Part shown: positions 8,705 to 19,952 of the stretch, piece by piece | Position numbering within the stretch: the first letter of the stretch is position 1 | Layout of the letters: each line of letters begins with the position of its first letter | From: Microvirga lotononidis | GTDB lineage: Bacteria; Pseudomonadota; Alphaproteobacteria; Rhizobiales; Beijerinckiaceae | Length of the DNA stretch: 64,000 nucleotides | Direction: 5' to 3' | Assembly: GCF_034627025.1 (NCBI RefSeq) | Contig: NZ_CP141050.1 | Span: 620,001-684,000, forward strand | The notes under the pieces: model-generated | What the model was told of the DNA's origin: nothing | Database searches by the model: none | The model's input: the letters and a program-made list of their open reading frames with translations, nothing else | Translations under genes and position numbers: made by a program

Positions 8705-9019
8705 ATGACCTTTCGCCCATTACATGACCGCGTAGTCGTCCGCCGCATTGAAGCCGAAGAGAAGACGGCCGGCGGCATTATTATTCCCGATACTGCCAAG
8801 GAAAAGCCGCAGGAGGGCGAAGTCGTCGCCGTCGGCCCCGGCGCCCGTGACGAGAACGGCAAGGTTGCCGCCCTCGACGTGAAAGCCGGCGACCGCGTCT
8901 TGTTCGGCAAGTGGTCCGGCACCGAAGTGCGGATCGATGGTCAGGATCTCCTGATCATGAAGGAATCCGACATCATGGGCGTGATCGAGCAGTCCGCCGA
9001 AGCGCAGAAGGCCGCCTAA
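8705..9019 (+). CDS. groES: Co-chaperonin GroES
   Basis: 104 residues, the full length of bacterial Gro[22 protein letters not shown] at the N-terminus is followed by the mobile loop ([18 protein letters not shown]) and [11 protein letters not shown]. It caps the GroEL cavity during ATP-driven folding in the cytosol. AGGAGG lies 7 nt before the ATG at 8705, which decides this start over an in-frame one upstream at 8633. groEL follows after 45 nt in the same operon under CIRCE control. Confidence 0.97.
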   Translation: MTFRPLHDRVVVRRIEAEEKTAGGIIIPDTAKEKPQEGEVVAVGPGARDENGKVAALDVKAGDRVLFGKWSGTEVRIDGQDLLIMKESDIMGVIEQSAEAQKAA

Positions 9020-10714
<1,695 letters not shown>

Positions 10715-10737
10715 GTCCTGCTCCCACCATCCTACTG

Positions 10738-10766
10738 GAAAGGCCTCGGACTACTCCGGGGCCTTT
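10738..10766 (+). terminator. Rho-independent terminator of groESL
   Basis: GAAAGGCC-TCGG, a short loop, then CCGG-GGCCTTTTC: a GC-rich stem ending in a T run, 24 nt after the groEL stop codon. Confidence 0.8.
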
Positions 10767-10899
10767 TCGTTTGTGTCGTGAATTCTCTATAGGCGATCAT
10801 ACAGGCGAAGATTGGACGGACAGGTGCGCCGCACTACACGGGCTGTGAGACCAGGTCACTACCGTTCTTCGTCCGACCGCGCCTGAGGCAGTGATCGCG

Positions 10900-11220
10900 T
10901 CAGCGCTTGTTCAGCAGGACCACGTTGGATCCAGCCGTGTTAGTGCTCTTAGCCGGCTTGGACCTGCTGAGGACGGCGGGCGAGACGTTCCACCTCTGCC
11001 CAGTGTCAGTGATCACCGTCACAGTCTTCTTGTTGTAGCGCGTCAGCATGCCCTCAAGTTGACCCTGGCCGGGAGGATGGAAACTGACTCGGTCACCAAT
11101 CTTGAACTCCAGCATCTCCACATGGGCGCGCATCTGGTCGAGAAAGCGAAGGCGCTCGACGATACGGTGGTTGAGATCGATCAGCTCGGCCTCGGTCAGC
11201 TGGTCAATGTCGATCGTCAT
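10900..11220 (-). CDS. Hypothetical protein with KOW-like beta segment
   Basis: 106 residues. A helical N-terminus (residues 1-35, LTEAELIDLNHRIVERLRFL) is followed by a beta segment FKIGDRVSFHPPGQGQLEGM and VTVITDTGQRWNVSPAVL, reminiscent of a small KOW/SH3-like barrel. A TTGACA box near 11282-11287 could be its promoter. Function unknown; a nucleic-acid-binding role would fit the fold but is inference. Confidence 0.6.
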   Translation of the reverse strand: MTIDIDQLTEAELIDLNHRIVERLRFLDQMRAHVEMLEFKIGDRVSFHPPGQGQLEGMLTRYNKKTVTVITDTGQRWNVSPAVLSRSKPAKSTNTAGSNVVLLNKR

Positions 11221-11382
11221 AGCAGTGCCCTCGATAAAAGCTGGGCTGGGACCAATGAGCGACTGTCTGGCCAGAGAATCTGCATGTCAAGGGCGCGATG
11301 CTCCCTCCAAGCATTGTCGTGCAGAGCGGCTGTGATGCATGAATCGGAGCGGCAGGTCCGTAAGCGCCGTCAGAAAATTTGG

Positions 11383-12151
11383 TTATTCGTCTCTGCCGGA
11401 AGCTAAAGTGCGTGCTCGTGTGCGGCGACGAGGGGCCTCAGTTCTTCTATCTGCAGGTCTTCTTGCAGGCGCAGATACCCGCTTATGACCATCACTAGCA
11501 CTGCCCGTCCGGACAGCAGGAAGTCGGCCTTTGGGAGCGACAGTCCGGTTCTTTTCGTGAGGACGCTGTGCATTTGACGAGTGCTCATCGAGAAAAGTTC
11601 GACAAGCGGCAAAGTCAGCTAACACTGCTGGTGGACACTCAATCCCCTGTTGCTCGGCAAGCGACTGAGCATAGCGCACCATTGCTTCACTCGGAGGACG
11701 CGGCCCCGCCTGCGGAGCGTCCTTTGCAGGCCCAGATGATCGTTGCGGGGCATGCTGGTCAAGGAAGGCTCGACAGATTGCACTATTGCTTTTGAGCCCG
11801 CGGGGGAGCTTCAGGCCACGCTGGGCAGCAATAGATGTCGCGAAAGCAATCATCGCCTTTGTTGGGGGCTTCCCATCCGCTGCGGAAGGCGTTGGGAGAT
11901 ACGATGGATCAAGAGCAACAGCGCCCGACTGTCCGATCGTCGTGATCAGCTCCCTTACACGGCTTCGGGTTCGCTCCTGATAGGCTGTGGCTCTGCCGAT
12001 CGCCTCAGTTCGCGTGGATGCACGCCCGATCTCAGCCAGATCCGCCTCGAACATCGCCCGGCCAACCGGGTCGCCATAGCTAGGAAAAACACAGCGGACA
12101 GCTGCAATGAATGCGAGACCAACTTCCGTCACCTGGATCGGCGGGTCCTTA
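11383..12151 (-). pseudogene. topB: DNA topoisomerase III, 3' part (split by IS630)
   Basis: This minus-strand frame continues the topoisomerase gene at 13314-14998 beyond the IS630 insertion: ...VTEVGLAFIAAV, then two copies of a short C-terminal repeat (PPTKAMIAFATSIAAQRG and PPSEAMVRYAQSLAEQQG, each followed by CRxFLD), then a basic tail. Removing the IS plus one copy of the TTA duplication joins the two parts in one frame (ELLKG-KDPPIQ). On its own this part has no start or catalytic residues and should be non-functional. Confidence 0.75.
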
Positions 12152-12240
12152 TACCCAGCCAGGGAATTGCTGACTCGGATTTGCGTCGGGGCGCCTGACG
12201 TGATTCACTGCGGAGCGGGGGCGTTGTTGAGGGGATCAGC

Positions 12241-12774
12241 ATGGCTGCCCTCCGGATCCGCCAGGACTACTCACCATCCGACTTACGCCAACGGGCTGCT
12301 CGTGAGAGGGACACCCGGGCCAGCCTGCGGTTGCTGGCCATTGCCAATGCGCTTGAGGGCATGACCCGAACGGAGGCCGCCCGCCTGGCCGGCATGGAAC
12401 GTCAGGCTCTGCACGATGCCATCCTGCGCTTCAATGCCGAGGGACCGGACGGTCTGCATGACCGCCATCGTTCCGGTCGCCCGGAGCAGCTCAGCCCTGG
12501 TCAGCAGGCCGCTCTCAAGGCCCACATCCTGCACGGGCCGGAGCCCGAGCGCGATGGGGTGAGCGCCTGGCGTCTGGTCGATCTGTGCGAGTACGTCGAG
12601 CGGACGTATGGCGTGAGCTACAGTGAGTGGGGGCTCTCGTGCCTGCTCAAGCGGCTGGACCTGTCACGGCAGAAGACCCGGCCCTCGCACCCGAAAGGCA
12701 ATCCGGCCGCCCAGGCGGCGTTCAAAAAAGGAGCTGCCCTCAGCGCTGCAGGCCGTCGCGGCAGAGCATCCTGA
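12241..12774 (+). CDS. IS630-family transposase, orf1 (DNA-binding part)
   Basis: 177 codons; the first ~160 are the real domain. It contains a helix-turn-helix (MTRTEAARLAGMERQALHDA), a second HTH region (GPEPERDGVSAWRLVDLCEY) and KRLDLSRQKTRPSHPKG. The reading frame of the catalytic part starts at the run AAAAAAG (12724-12730), +1 relative to this frame, so a complete transposase needs a programmed frameshift near codon 162. Confidence 0.85.
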   Translation: MAALRIRQDYSPSDLRQRAARERDTRASLRLLAIANALEGMTRTEAARLAGMERQALHDAILRFNAEGPDGLHDRHRSGRPEQLSPGQQAALKAHILHGPEPERDGVSAWRLVDLCEYVERTYGVSYSEWGLSCLLKRLDLSRQKTRPSHPKGNPAAQAAFKKGAALSAAGRRGRAS

Positions 12775-13306
12775 GGCGCGTCTTCAGCTCTGGTGCCAGG
12801 ACGAAGCGCGCTTTGGCCAGAAGGGCCGGACCACCCGCGTTTGGTACGAGCGTGGGGTACGTCCGCCCGGCGTGGTCGATCAGCGCTTCGAGAGCTTGTA
12901 CCTGTTTGCCGCCTGCCGTCCCGGCACGGATGAGACCTTCGCGTTGGCTCTGCCGCGGGTGAATGCCGACGCGATGACGATCTTTCTGGAGCAGTTTGCC
13001 CGGCAGCTCGAACCCGGCGTACATGCAGTGCTCGTGCTGGATCAGGCTGGCTGGCACGACGCGCGGGCCTTGCACGTGCCAGAGACGATCACGCTGTTGC
13101 CTTTGCCGCCGGCGTCACCCCAGCTGAACCCGGTGGAGCGGGTCTGGCTCTACCTGCGTGAGCGCTATCTCTCGCATCGGATGCTCGACGATTATGAAGC
13201 CGTGTTGGACGCGGTCTGCCGCGCCTGGAACCGGCTCCTCGACGAGACAGGCCGTCTCACAACATTGACGGCCTACCCGTATCTCACTGCGTCAGGAATT
13301 CCATGA
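12728..13306 (+). CDS. IS630-family transposase, orf2 (DDE catalytic part)
   Basis: About 190 codons in the +1 frame after orf1. The catalytic triad is present: WCQDEARFGQKG (Asp), HAVLVLDQAGWH (Asp) and LNPVERVWLYLRERYLSHR (Glu). It lacks a convincing start of its own and is expected as an Orf1-Orf2 frameshift fusion. All catalytic residues are intact, unlike copy 2, so this copy may be mobile. Confidence 0.85.
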   Translation, partial: KELPSALQAVAAEHPEARLQLWCQDEARFGQKGRTTRVWYERGVRPPGVVDQRFESLYLFAACRPGTDETFALALPRVNADAMTIFLEQFARQLEPGVHAVLVLDQAGWHDARALHVPETITLLPLPPASPQLNPVERVWLYLRERYLSHRMLDDYEAVLDAVCRAWNRLLDETGRLTTLTAYPYLTASGIP

Positions 13307-13313
13307 GCGGGTA

Positions 13314-14998
13314 TTACCCTTCAGCAACTCAACATACTGGCTCTTATGCAGCTTCGGCAGGATCGTGTCGCGGGTTGCGGCAGTCCCGAGGCCCTTGGGC
13401 TCATTTGGGTTGGCCGGGTTCTCGAGAGCCGCTTTGAGTTTGGGGTCTTCCACCTGATCGACGAGGCGACCCATGACGACGGGTAACTCGCCGCGGGTGA
13501 TCCGGCGTGGTGGTTCAGTTTTCGCTGTCTCGATCCGAGCGTTGGTTGCCTTTCCAGGCTCGTTGTCGCGGATCAGCGGGAGACGTCCGGTAGTGGGCTC
13601 TTCGTCCGGCTTGGCCTTGCCTGGGACAGCCTCGTTCTCCTCGTCAGCCTCGGCTCCATACACCGCCCGCCAGCCAGGCGACTTGATCACGCTGCCGCTG
13701 ACCGAGAAGCGCTTCGGACCAAGTTGTGTTGGGACCTGCACAGCGACTGTGGTGCGAGCGTCGATACCGTCCGCCAGGTGTGCTGCTAGAAAGCTCTTGG
13801 CGACCAGCTCCCAGAGGCGGAGATGCTCTCCGCTAATGCTGCCTGGCTGCGGCACCTTACGCAGCGGCACAATGGCGTGGTGCTCGCCTGGATCTTTGAC
13901 GTAATGACCCTTGTTGCCCTTGCGGAACACGAGGTTGCTGGCGGCTGGCACGAGGCTGGCAAGATCAGTCAGTCTCCCGACAACACTCGCGATCACAGCA
14001 CTGGCATCGCCTGTCTGACTCTCGGGCAGGTGCTCGGACTCAGTGCGAGGATAGGTCAGGTAGCCCTGATCGTAGAGCTCCTGTGCCAGCTTCGCCGTGT
14101 GCTGAGGATCCCAGCCGAACCGCTTGGCGCAGCGACGGGCGAGGGTGTCTTTTGAGAACAGGCGAGGGGGTGCCCGGCGCACATCCTTCTGCTCGACACC
14201 AAGCGGACCGGACCAGGAAGCGGCTGCCTGCTGAATCGTCTCGGCCACCTGTTTGTCGAGGATTTTGTCCTTTGGTGCGTGCCAGAGGGTGATCTCAGCT
14301 CGGCCATCTGTCGCGACAGTCAGAGCAATCTTGAAATAATCTTGCGGGACGAAATCACGGATGCGCTTCTCGAGATCAGCCAGGATCGCGAGCGTCGGAG
14401 TCTGCACGCCACCGAAGCGCCAGGGCTGTCGGAAAGCTGGTGGCCGGAGCCTTAAAGAGATGGCGCGCGTGCCGTTGAGCCCCAGGTGGTAGTCCTCATA
14501 TTGGCGGCACAGGGCCTCCAGATACGCGGCATAGTCGCGTTCACCCGAGTCGGGCTCCTTGGCCATGGCCGCAAAGGCCCGCCGGATCGAGACCTCGTCA
14601 AGGGCACCGAGCTTGAGGCGATCTACCCGACCTCGATAGCCAAGATGTTCGAGCACCTCCCAGGCAATCATCGAGCCCTCCCGGCCTGGGTCGGTGGCAA
14701 TGATGACCCGCTCCACGCCCTGAAGAGCTTGCTTGATCGCCTCGATTTTTGGCTTGTGCGACTGGCCGGAGCGATTAGTGCCATATGTAACAGGGATACG
14801 ATCGAGCACGATCGGCAGGGTATCAAGGCGCCAAGACTTCCATTCATCCCGAACATTGCCGGGCTCCTCGGCAGCTAAGAGGTGGCCCTCAGCCGAGACA
14901 CAGACTGTGCTGGGTGATTTGAAGAACCGCTGCAGTTGGCGCATGGCCGAAGGCTTCTCGAAGAAGAACAGCGTGCGCGAGGATGATTGGGCGATCAT
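13314..14998 (-). pseudogene. topB: DNA topoisomerase III, 5' part (split by IS630)
   Basis: Type IA topoisomerase of the plasmid TopB/TraE kind. The Toprim domain (about 10-150) has FFFEKPSAMRQL and ATDPGREGSMIAWE; the active-site tyrosine lies in DQGYLTYPRTESEHLP (about residue 325). The gene is interrupted after ELLKG by the IS630 element, so translation runs into the IS and stops (NTRSWNS). Most of the catalytic core is present, so a shortened protein could conceivably retain activity; loss of the C-terminal repeats argues against it. A decayed copy of the first ~40 codons is at 23534-23653. Confidence 0.85.
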
Positions 14999-15480
14999 AA
15001 CCTACAATCGAACAATACTATTGCGGCTTACAGACCAAAGCGGGTGCAAGCCTGCAATTGAGAACGGATAGAGAACACTACTCGCAGTGACCTTGCTGGT
15101 CAACGGAAGGGTGGGCCTGGAGCCCGAGGAGCACTAACGGCACTCTGACCCAACCGGAGACAGGAAGCTCTCTCATGTCTTCAGAGCCTGCACGGCAGAA
15201 GCAGCGTTATCCGGCTAGGGGAATAGCTGGGCTGAATCAGGTTAGAGGATGAGTGCCGCGATTGTGACCGTCACACTTTATCCAAGAAACAGCAGCTCGC
15301 ACGCCAGTTCAGCAGCGGAAGTCGAAGCAGCTAAGTTACTCTTCTGATTCAATAAAGTGGCGGAGAGGGGGAGACTCTCCGGGATCTTCCCGTTACCCAA
15401 GGCTTTTCAAGGATTTAGCGGTACCCCATGCCCGTCCTGTGTAGCACCCCGGTGCTGCTCTCGGCAACCAGCATTTGGCA
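14869..15480. repeat. Diverged direct repeat, copy 1 (topB 5' end plus upstream non-coding)
   Basis: The topB 5' end and about 480 nt beyond it recur at 23534-24130 in the same orientation. Conserved blocks include GGATGAGTGCCGCGAT, the near-palindrome TGTGACCGTCACA, AAACAGCAGCTCGCAC, TGGCGGAGAGGGGGAGAC and CCTGTGTAGCAC. No gene is visible between 15000 and 15690; the shared non-coding sequence may be regulatory or the end of a former element. Confidence 0.7.
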
Positions 15481-15690
15481 TGAGAATCTGAGCCAAGAGT
15501 GGTAGCTCAGAGAATATCTTAATCCATGTTGAGCGTATGCCTCGGTCATAAGCTGCCCGTCAGCCAATGTCCTCGGCCCGCCGGTGCAAACGTCAGACAT
15601 GCGGCGAGCAGCAGAATGAGCCGCAATCAACCCTAAAATAACGAAAACGGTTCTATCCAGTGGCGCCAGATTAGATCCGGGCCAAAGGCA

Positions 15691-16081
15691 ATGATGAACC
15701 ACCTCAAGCACACCACACTCGCTGTCACCCTCGTCCTCTGCGCCGCCCCGGCGCTCGCGCAGGGCAAGTCCAAAAACCTCATCCCGCTAGAGCCGCGGCA
15801 TCTACGAGGAAGCCGAGATCCCGTGCAAGCAACGCAGCAACGCCACCGCGCGGTCTTTCTGGGGCGATGCCCTGAACAGCTCCCGCACCGAGTGTAAGAT
15901 CACGGGCCTCAAGACTGAGGCCAATGTGTACTCCTTCACCGCGAGCTGCGCGGATGACGGCTCCGAGGACCGCTACAAGATGCCGTACGTCGTCACGGTC
16001 AAGGACAAGAAATCCTTCACGCTCAAGACCGAGGACGGTACCACCGACTACCGCTGGTGCGCGTACAAGATGTTCGACTGA
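15691..16081 (+). pseudogene. Secreted small Cys-containing protein, frameshifted
   Basis: A clear signal peptide (MNHLKHTTLAVTLVLCAAPA, then LAQ) starts the frame, but about 30 codons in the reading shifts by one base near 15785. The other frame then continues with RGIYEEAEIPCKQRSNATAR and later ECKITGLKTEANVYSF, ending YRWCAYKMFD. The four cysteines suggest a periplasmic disulfide-bonded protein. The lesion could be a real mutation or a sequencing error. A related C-terminal fragment follows at 16152-16349. Confidence 0.6.
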
Positions 16082-16151
16082 TCGAATCGCCACCTGACCA
16101 AGGCGCCTGGCCCTAAGGCTAGGCTGCCTGTTCCTTCTTTGCCTTTCCCAG

Positions 16152-16349
16152 GACCTAGATGACTTCCCTCAAGTTTGCCAGGTCGGCTTCGTCGTTCACA
16201 TCGCCTTCGTGGCTGGCAATCCAAAGGACCCGCCGCCGCTCGACCTGACGATCCCGGACCGCCAGACCTTCATCGTGACCCATCCCGCCGTCTGCGACGG
16301 TAAGACCCAGACAACCTACCGCTGGTGCGCCCAGCGCTACGACAAGTAG
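16152..16349 (+). pseudogene. Fragment related to the preceding secreted protein
   Basis: About 65 codons ending TYRWCAQRYDK, matching the end of the preceding protein (DYRWCAYKMFD), preceded by PDRQTFIVTHPAVCDGKTQ. No start codon or signal peptide is present, so it is a truncated tandem paralog. It ends 8 nt before the lipoprotein gene. Confidence 0.45.
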
Positions 16350-16357
16350 TGAAACCC

Positions 16358-17518
16358 ATGGCACGTTCTTACAAGCATCTCTTCGGCCTCGGCACCGTTC
16401 TGGCAGCCAGCGTGGCGCTCTCGGGCTGCTACATGACCAGCGACCCGGTGGTCCAGAAGGGCGACGCCATGCCCTGGGGCGACAATGCCGTCTGCACACT
16501 GGACGGCAAGAACTACGCCTTGGACTTCACCAAGCCCGAGAAGGACGCGGCTGGCGGCACCGTCTACAAGCGCAACGGCGAGGAGTACACCTTCAAGCGC
16601 ATTGAGGATGACCTGTACCTCGTGCAGCTCAAGGGCAAGGGCGGCTATCGCTACGGCTACCTGTTCAACCAGGGACAGAAGGGTACGCGCATCCTTTCCT
16701 TCCCGCAGGAGCCTGGGCAAGGCCTGGCCAACCTCGCCCGCGAGGCTGATGTGATGCTCTCTCGGTCAAAGACCATCGAGGGCTGGACGGAGATGGACGC
16801 CCGCAAGCCAACCGACATCGAGAAGTTCCTCACGTCGGTCAAGATCGGCGATCTGAAGCCCGCCGGCGAGTGCTCGTTCACCAAGGCCCCGGCCAAGGAT
16901 GCGGTGATCCTCGGCCCCCTGAGGCGCAACATGCTGCGCGACGATGTCCTGGCGCTTAAGGGCGCGGAGGAATGCAGCCTCGCGGACGTCTGCTTCGATC
17001 TAGTCGAGGGCGGCTTCGCCGCCGGCCTCGGCGGCAATGGTGCCAAGGGCACCGTGACCGTCTCCTTCACCGAGGAGGGCATCAGTCGGGTCGAGACGCA
17101 GATCAACGGCTTGTCCGTCGACGCGCTCACCGACAAGACCAACGGCGTGGGCTCCATCTCCGGAGGGCCCAACATGTCCGATTCCATCCCCGTCCTGTTC
17201 GGGATCAACAGTGTCGACCTCGATTTCACCAACCCGGAGAGCATCCGCAGTGGGCCACAGGCCGAGAAGCGCGCCCGGGACGCCATCGCGAAGCTGGACG
17301 GCCTTAGCAAGGGGGGCAAGGAGTTCTTCGGCGCCCCCGACTTCCGCCGCATCCGGCTCATTTTCGCCCCGAAATCCTCTGTAGTGCGCGCCGCCGGCGT
17401 CAAGGGCTACCAGCAGGCCATCGCCAAGATGGAGGACGCTAAGGTGCCGTTCCAGGATTTCGGTATCACCAAGACAGAGAAGGGCCTGTACGACATGCAT
17501 GTGGTGATCCAGCCGTGA
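16358..17518 (+). CDS. Putative lipoprotein, 386 aa
   Basis: Starts at the ATG at 16358 (MARSYKHLFGLGTVLAAS), giving a lipoprotein signal with lipobox LSGC at about residues 24-27. The mature part is hydrophilic, with paired cysteines (ECSFTK, ECSLADVCFDLVEGG) and a stretch of alternating beta strands (VTVSFTEEGISRVETQINGL). No family recognised. Likely anchored in a membrane facing the periplasm. It follows the two secreted-protein remnants on the same strand, suggesting a small envelope-protein locus. Confidence 0.7.
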   Translation: MARSYKHLFGLGTVLAASVALSGCYMTSDPVVQKGDAMPWGDNAVCTLDGKNYALDFTKPEKDAAGGTVYKRNGEEYTFKRIEDDLYLVQLKGKGGYRYGYLFNQGQKGTRILSFPQEPGQGLANLAREADVMLSRSKTIEGWTEMDARKPTDIEKFLTSVKIGDLKPAGECSFTKAPAKDAVILGPLRRNMLRDDVLALKGAEECSLADVCFDLVEGGFAAGLGGNGAKGTVTVSFTEEGISRVETQINGLSVDALTDKTNGVGSISGGPNMSDSIPVLFGINSVDLDFTNPESIRSGPQAEKRARDAIAKLDGLSKGGKEFFGAPDFRRIRLIFAPKSSVVRAAGVKGYQQAIAKMEDAKVPFQDFGITKTEKGLYDMHVVIQP

Positions 17519-17582
17519 GCCGCCGCAACTGGAGCGTCTCGGGTCTGAGGCCTGAATCACGTCACCAAGTGTTGGTTCGAAG

Positions 17583-17729
17583 ATGTCGTCCAAACGGCAA
17601 AAGGCTTGGCGGAACTTTTTGGCGGAGACAGCCCTGGATACTCCCGATTTCGACGGTTTCTCCCGCCTTCAACCCGTTGAAATCCGGCTCCTCCCGAGGG
17701 AAGCCGTCAGCGGAGGTTCCGAATGGTAG
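17583..17729 (+). CDS. Possible small protein, 48 aa
   Basis: Short frame (MSSKRQKAWRNFLAETALD at the N-terminus, ending SGGSEW) without a clear ribosome-binding site. Composition is protein-like and it lies in an otherwise empty stretch. It could be a remnant of a longer gene. Confidence 0.25.
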   Translation: MSSKRQKAWRNFLAETALDTPDFDGFSRLQPVEIRLLPREAVSGGSEW

Positions 17730-18666
17730 CTTCCGTTGAAAGAGTTTGCCGCGCACCGTCTGAGTGGAGAGGTCGCAAAGATCATTGAAGCGGCCAAGCT
17801 TGCCCTCGGTTGGCGGCCAAGCTCCGTTCTTCGCTCCTCGTGACCAGAGCCTTATTGGCTGGGAACCCGAGCCCGTGCCGCTCGATCATTCGAGGAGCGG
17901 TTAAAGCCGGATTTTGATTGGCTGATCGATACGCAAGGATTGCCGCCCATGATCATGAGAATGGTGGCGCCCTGGAGCGTGGCTTCGCGGGGCATAAATC
18001 CCTGGCCACGTGACTTGGCAGGCGGTTGCGACGTAGGAACAAATCCTGAACGAGTCTGGGACCCTGTGCGCCGATCCCTGCATTTCGGTGCCGTTCCAGG
18101 GCCTGGCCGCTTCCGGCGCGTGCCTCCTGGGCGGACACGCCGCAATGTCGGAAACCCTTCAATCTCAGGGACTTGACGGGGTCGGTGGGTAGCAGGGACT
18201 CGAACCCCGAACCTGCGGTTTTGGAGACCGAATGCCATGAATGTAAAAGCCCCAGAAACGTCAAAGGGTTAAGAGGGACAAAATTGCCGAGTCTGGGAGT
18301 TGTCTGGCACTTTGCGTGCCCGCGATCCATTCTGCGGGGGTCCCAAGACTGAGCTCCGCTGGAAGTTCCGGTCCGGCGCCTGCCGTCAGGAGATGCAAAT
18401 GATGTCGAAGGATTAGCCTGCCGATATCCATGTCACGGCAACAGCAATCCTTGACAGTCGCTCGACGGTCCGTGGCAAAGCCCAAGCCAGAATGTGCCGG
18501 CATGTCATTCCGTACTCTGGATCGGATGGTGTTGATCTCCGCCCTCATCTTCTCAGGGCCAAGTCAGACTTGCGATGGTGGCCACGACCGGCTCAAGCAT
18601 TCCCGTCGTCGATGGTATAGGACGGCGATGGAGCGCTCTGGGCGCTATTGGTGGAAAGAGAACTGG
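17730..18666. other. Stretch without a convincing gene; carries a tRNA-like fragment
   Basis: About 940 bases between the lipoprotein locus and the IS3 remnant. Several overlapping frames exist on both strands but none has a start with a ribosome-binding site or a recognisable domain. The only supported object is the tRNA-like 3' half at 18181-18232. Confidence 0.4.
18181..18232 (-). other. tRNA-like 3' half (anticodon arm and T arm)
   Basis: On the minus strand, CGGT-CTCCAAA-ACCG forms a perfect anticodon stem-loop with anticodon CCA, followed by a T-loop sequence GGTTCGAGTCCC and an acceptor-like end. The upstream D-arm and 5' acceptor strand are missing. This looks like a degraded tRNA(Trp)-like 3' half, the usual footprint of an integrase attachment site, but no integrase gene is present in the window. 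Confidence 0.45.
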
Positions 18667-19030
18667 TGGCGAGCAGGCCTTAAAGCTTTCGCTTGATGAC
18701 GTCCTGCAGCATCTCCCGGTCGAGCGTCAGATCTGCGACGATCTTCTTGAGGCAGGCATTCTCGTCCTCGAGCTGCTTCAGGCGCTTCATCTCGGACGGC
18801 AGAAGGCCATCATATACTTCTTCTTCCAGTTGAAGTAGGTCGCTTGGCTGATCCCCGCCTTGCGGCAGATCTCCGCCACGGGCGTTCCATCCGTGCCCTG
18901 CTTAAGGATGAACGCCTTCTGGGCGTCCGTGAACCGTGCTGCCTTCATGGGTCTCCCGCTCCTTCCCAGCCAGGGAAAATACCGCGGAAACCTCTAACCC
19001 AAACTGGTTCAGTTTTAAGGGATCAGATCA
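18667..19030 (-). mobile_element. IS3-family remnant (one end plus orfA)
   Basis: Relative of the element at 3269-4505. Its terminus is GGGATCAGATCA ending at 19030, followed inward by CTCTAACCCAAACTGG and an orfA starting at 18948. The orfA frame is broken: AAGAAGAAGTAT continues into ATGATGGCC instead of GACGGGCTG. The remnant ends at the sequence after the orfA stop (around 18667), so orfB and the other terminus are lost. It lies just beyond the 3' end of the ABC operon. Confidence 0.8.
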
Positions 19031-19132
19031 TTGCTGGTCACCGGAAGGAGAGGCTAGACCTATGCTGCCGAGTTAACATCTAACCGACTGGACCTTTTCC
19101 CGACCAGCGCACATTGCAGCGGGCGTTGTCCA

Positions 19133-19948
19133 TCAGCCCTCTATGGCTATCTGACTGGTATGCCAGCTTAGCATGTGTCTTTCGCAGAGCCGGATGACCT
19201 CGTGGAAGCCCCAGCCGATCGTGGATAAAATCAGAATTGCAACGATAACCACGCTGGCATCGCCATTCTCTTGTCCTAAGCTGAGGAGGTAACCGAGCCC
19301 GTAGGTCGCTCCCATGAGCTCGCCGATGACAGCCGCGGTAACAGCCTGGGTCGAAGCAATGCGAAAACCGGCCAGGATAGGCGGCAACGAAAAAGGTAGC
19401 TCTATACGTCGAAAGCGCTGCCACGCGCTTAAATGGAGAAGCGTGCCAAGATCTTGATACGGCTTTTCGACAGCCGCAAATCCCGCCGCGGCACCAGCCA
19501 TTACTGGGAAGAAGGTCACAACCGCAATAAGGGTTATTTTCGGCCCCATATCCAATCCAAGCCACAGGAGAAGCAAGGGTGCGATCGCAATCTTGGGTGC
19601 CGTCTGCAGGAGCAAAACAAGGGGGGACAGCAGGCGACCGAGGAGGGGCACTCGCACGAATAGCCACCCGAACGCAACACCGAGAAAGCCCCCAAGAATA
19701 AATCCAGCGCCAATCTCAGCAAGAGTCACGCGGATGTGCTTCGTGAGCTCGGCGGTTTGCGCGAGGAAAACAAAGCGTGACGCAATCGCATCCGGTGCGG
19801 GGAGCAAATAGGCCGGCACATTCGTCACAAGGACAAAAATCCACCAGATGGCTATCGCAATGGCTAGCGAGCGTAAGGCGGTCAGTATGTTGATTACCGT
19901 CATTGTGACCCGTGGGTGAGTTAGCCCCCGCCTGACGGCGGAGGCCAC
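19133..19948 (-). CDS. ABC transporter permease (SsuC/TauC-type), second permease
   Basis: Up to 271 residues with about six membrane helices and the BPD_transp_1 EAA-loop region (AWQRFRRIELPFSLPPILAG). The first ~15 residues are uncertain: a GTG at 19948 and an ATG at 19903 are both possible. Last gene of the minus-strand operon, starting 5 nt after the binding-protein gene. The operon already encodes another permease, so the two may form a heterodimeric channel. Confidence 0.85.
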   Translation of the reverse strand: MASAVRRGLTHPRVTMTVINILTALRSLAIAIAIWWIFVLVTNVPAYLLPAPDAIASRFVFLAQTAELTKHIRVTLAEIGAGFILGGFLGVAFGWLFVRVPLLGRLLSPLVLLLQTAPKIAIAPLLLLWLGLDMGPKITLIAVVTFFPVMAGAAAGFAAVEKPYQDLGTLLHLSAWQRFRRIELPFSLPPILAGFRIASTQAVTAAVIGELMGATYGLGYLLSLGQENGDASVVIVAILILSTIGWGFHEVIRLCERHMLSWHTSQIAIEG

Positions 19949-19952
19949 AGGA

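Larger units (their letters stand above)
12152..13313 (+). mobile_element. IS630-family insertion sequence (copy 1, inside topB)
   Basis: Terminal inverted repeats start TACCC: TACCCAGCCAGGGAATTGCT on the left and, on the complement of the right end, TACCCGCTCATGGAATTCCT. It is flanked by TTA on both sides (12149-12151 and 13314-13316). It carries orf1 and orf2 in different frames. A decayed second copy is at 60496-61648. Confidence 0.85.
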
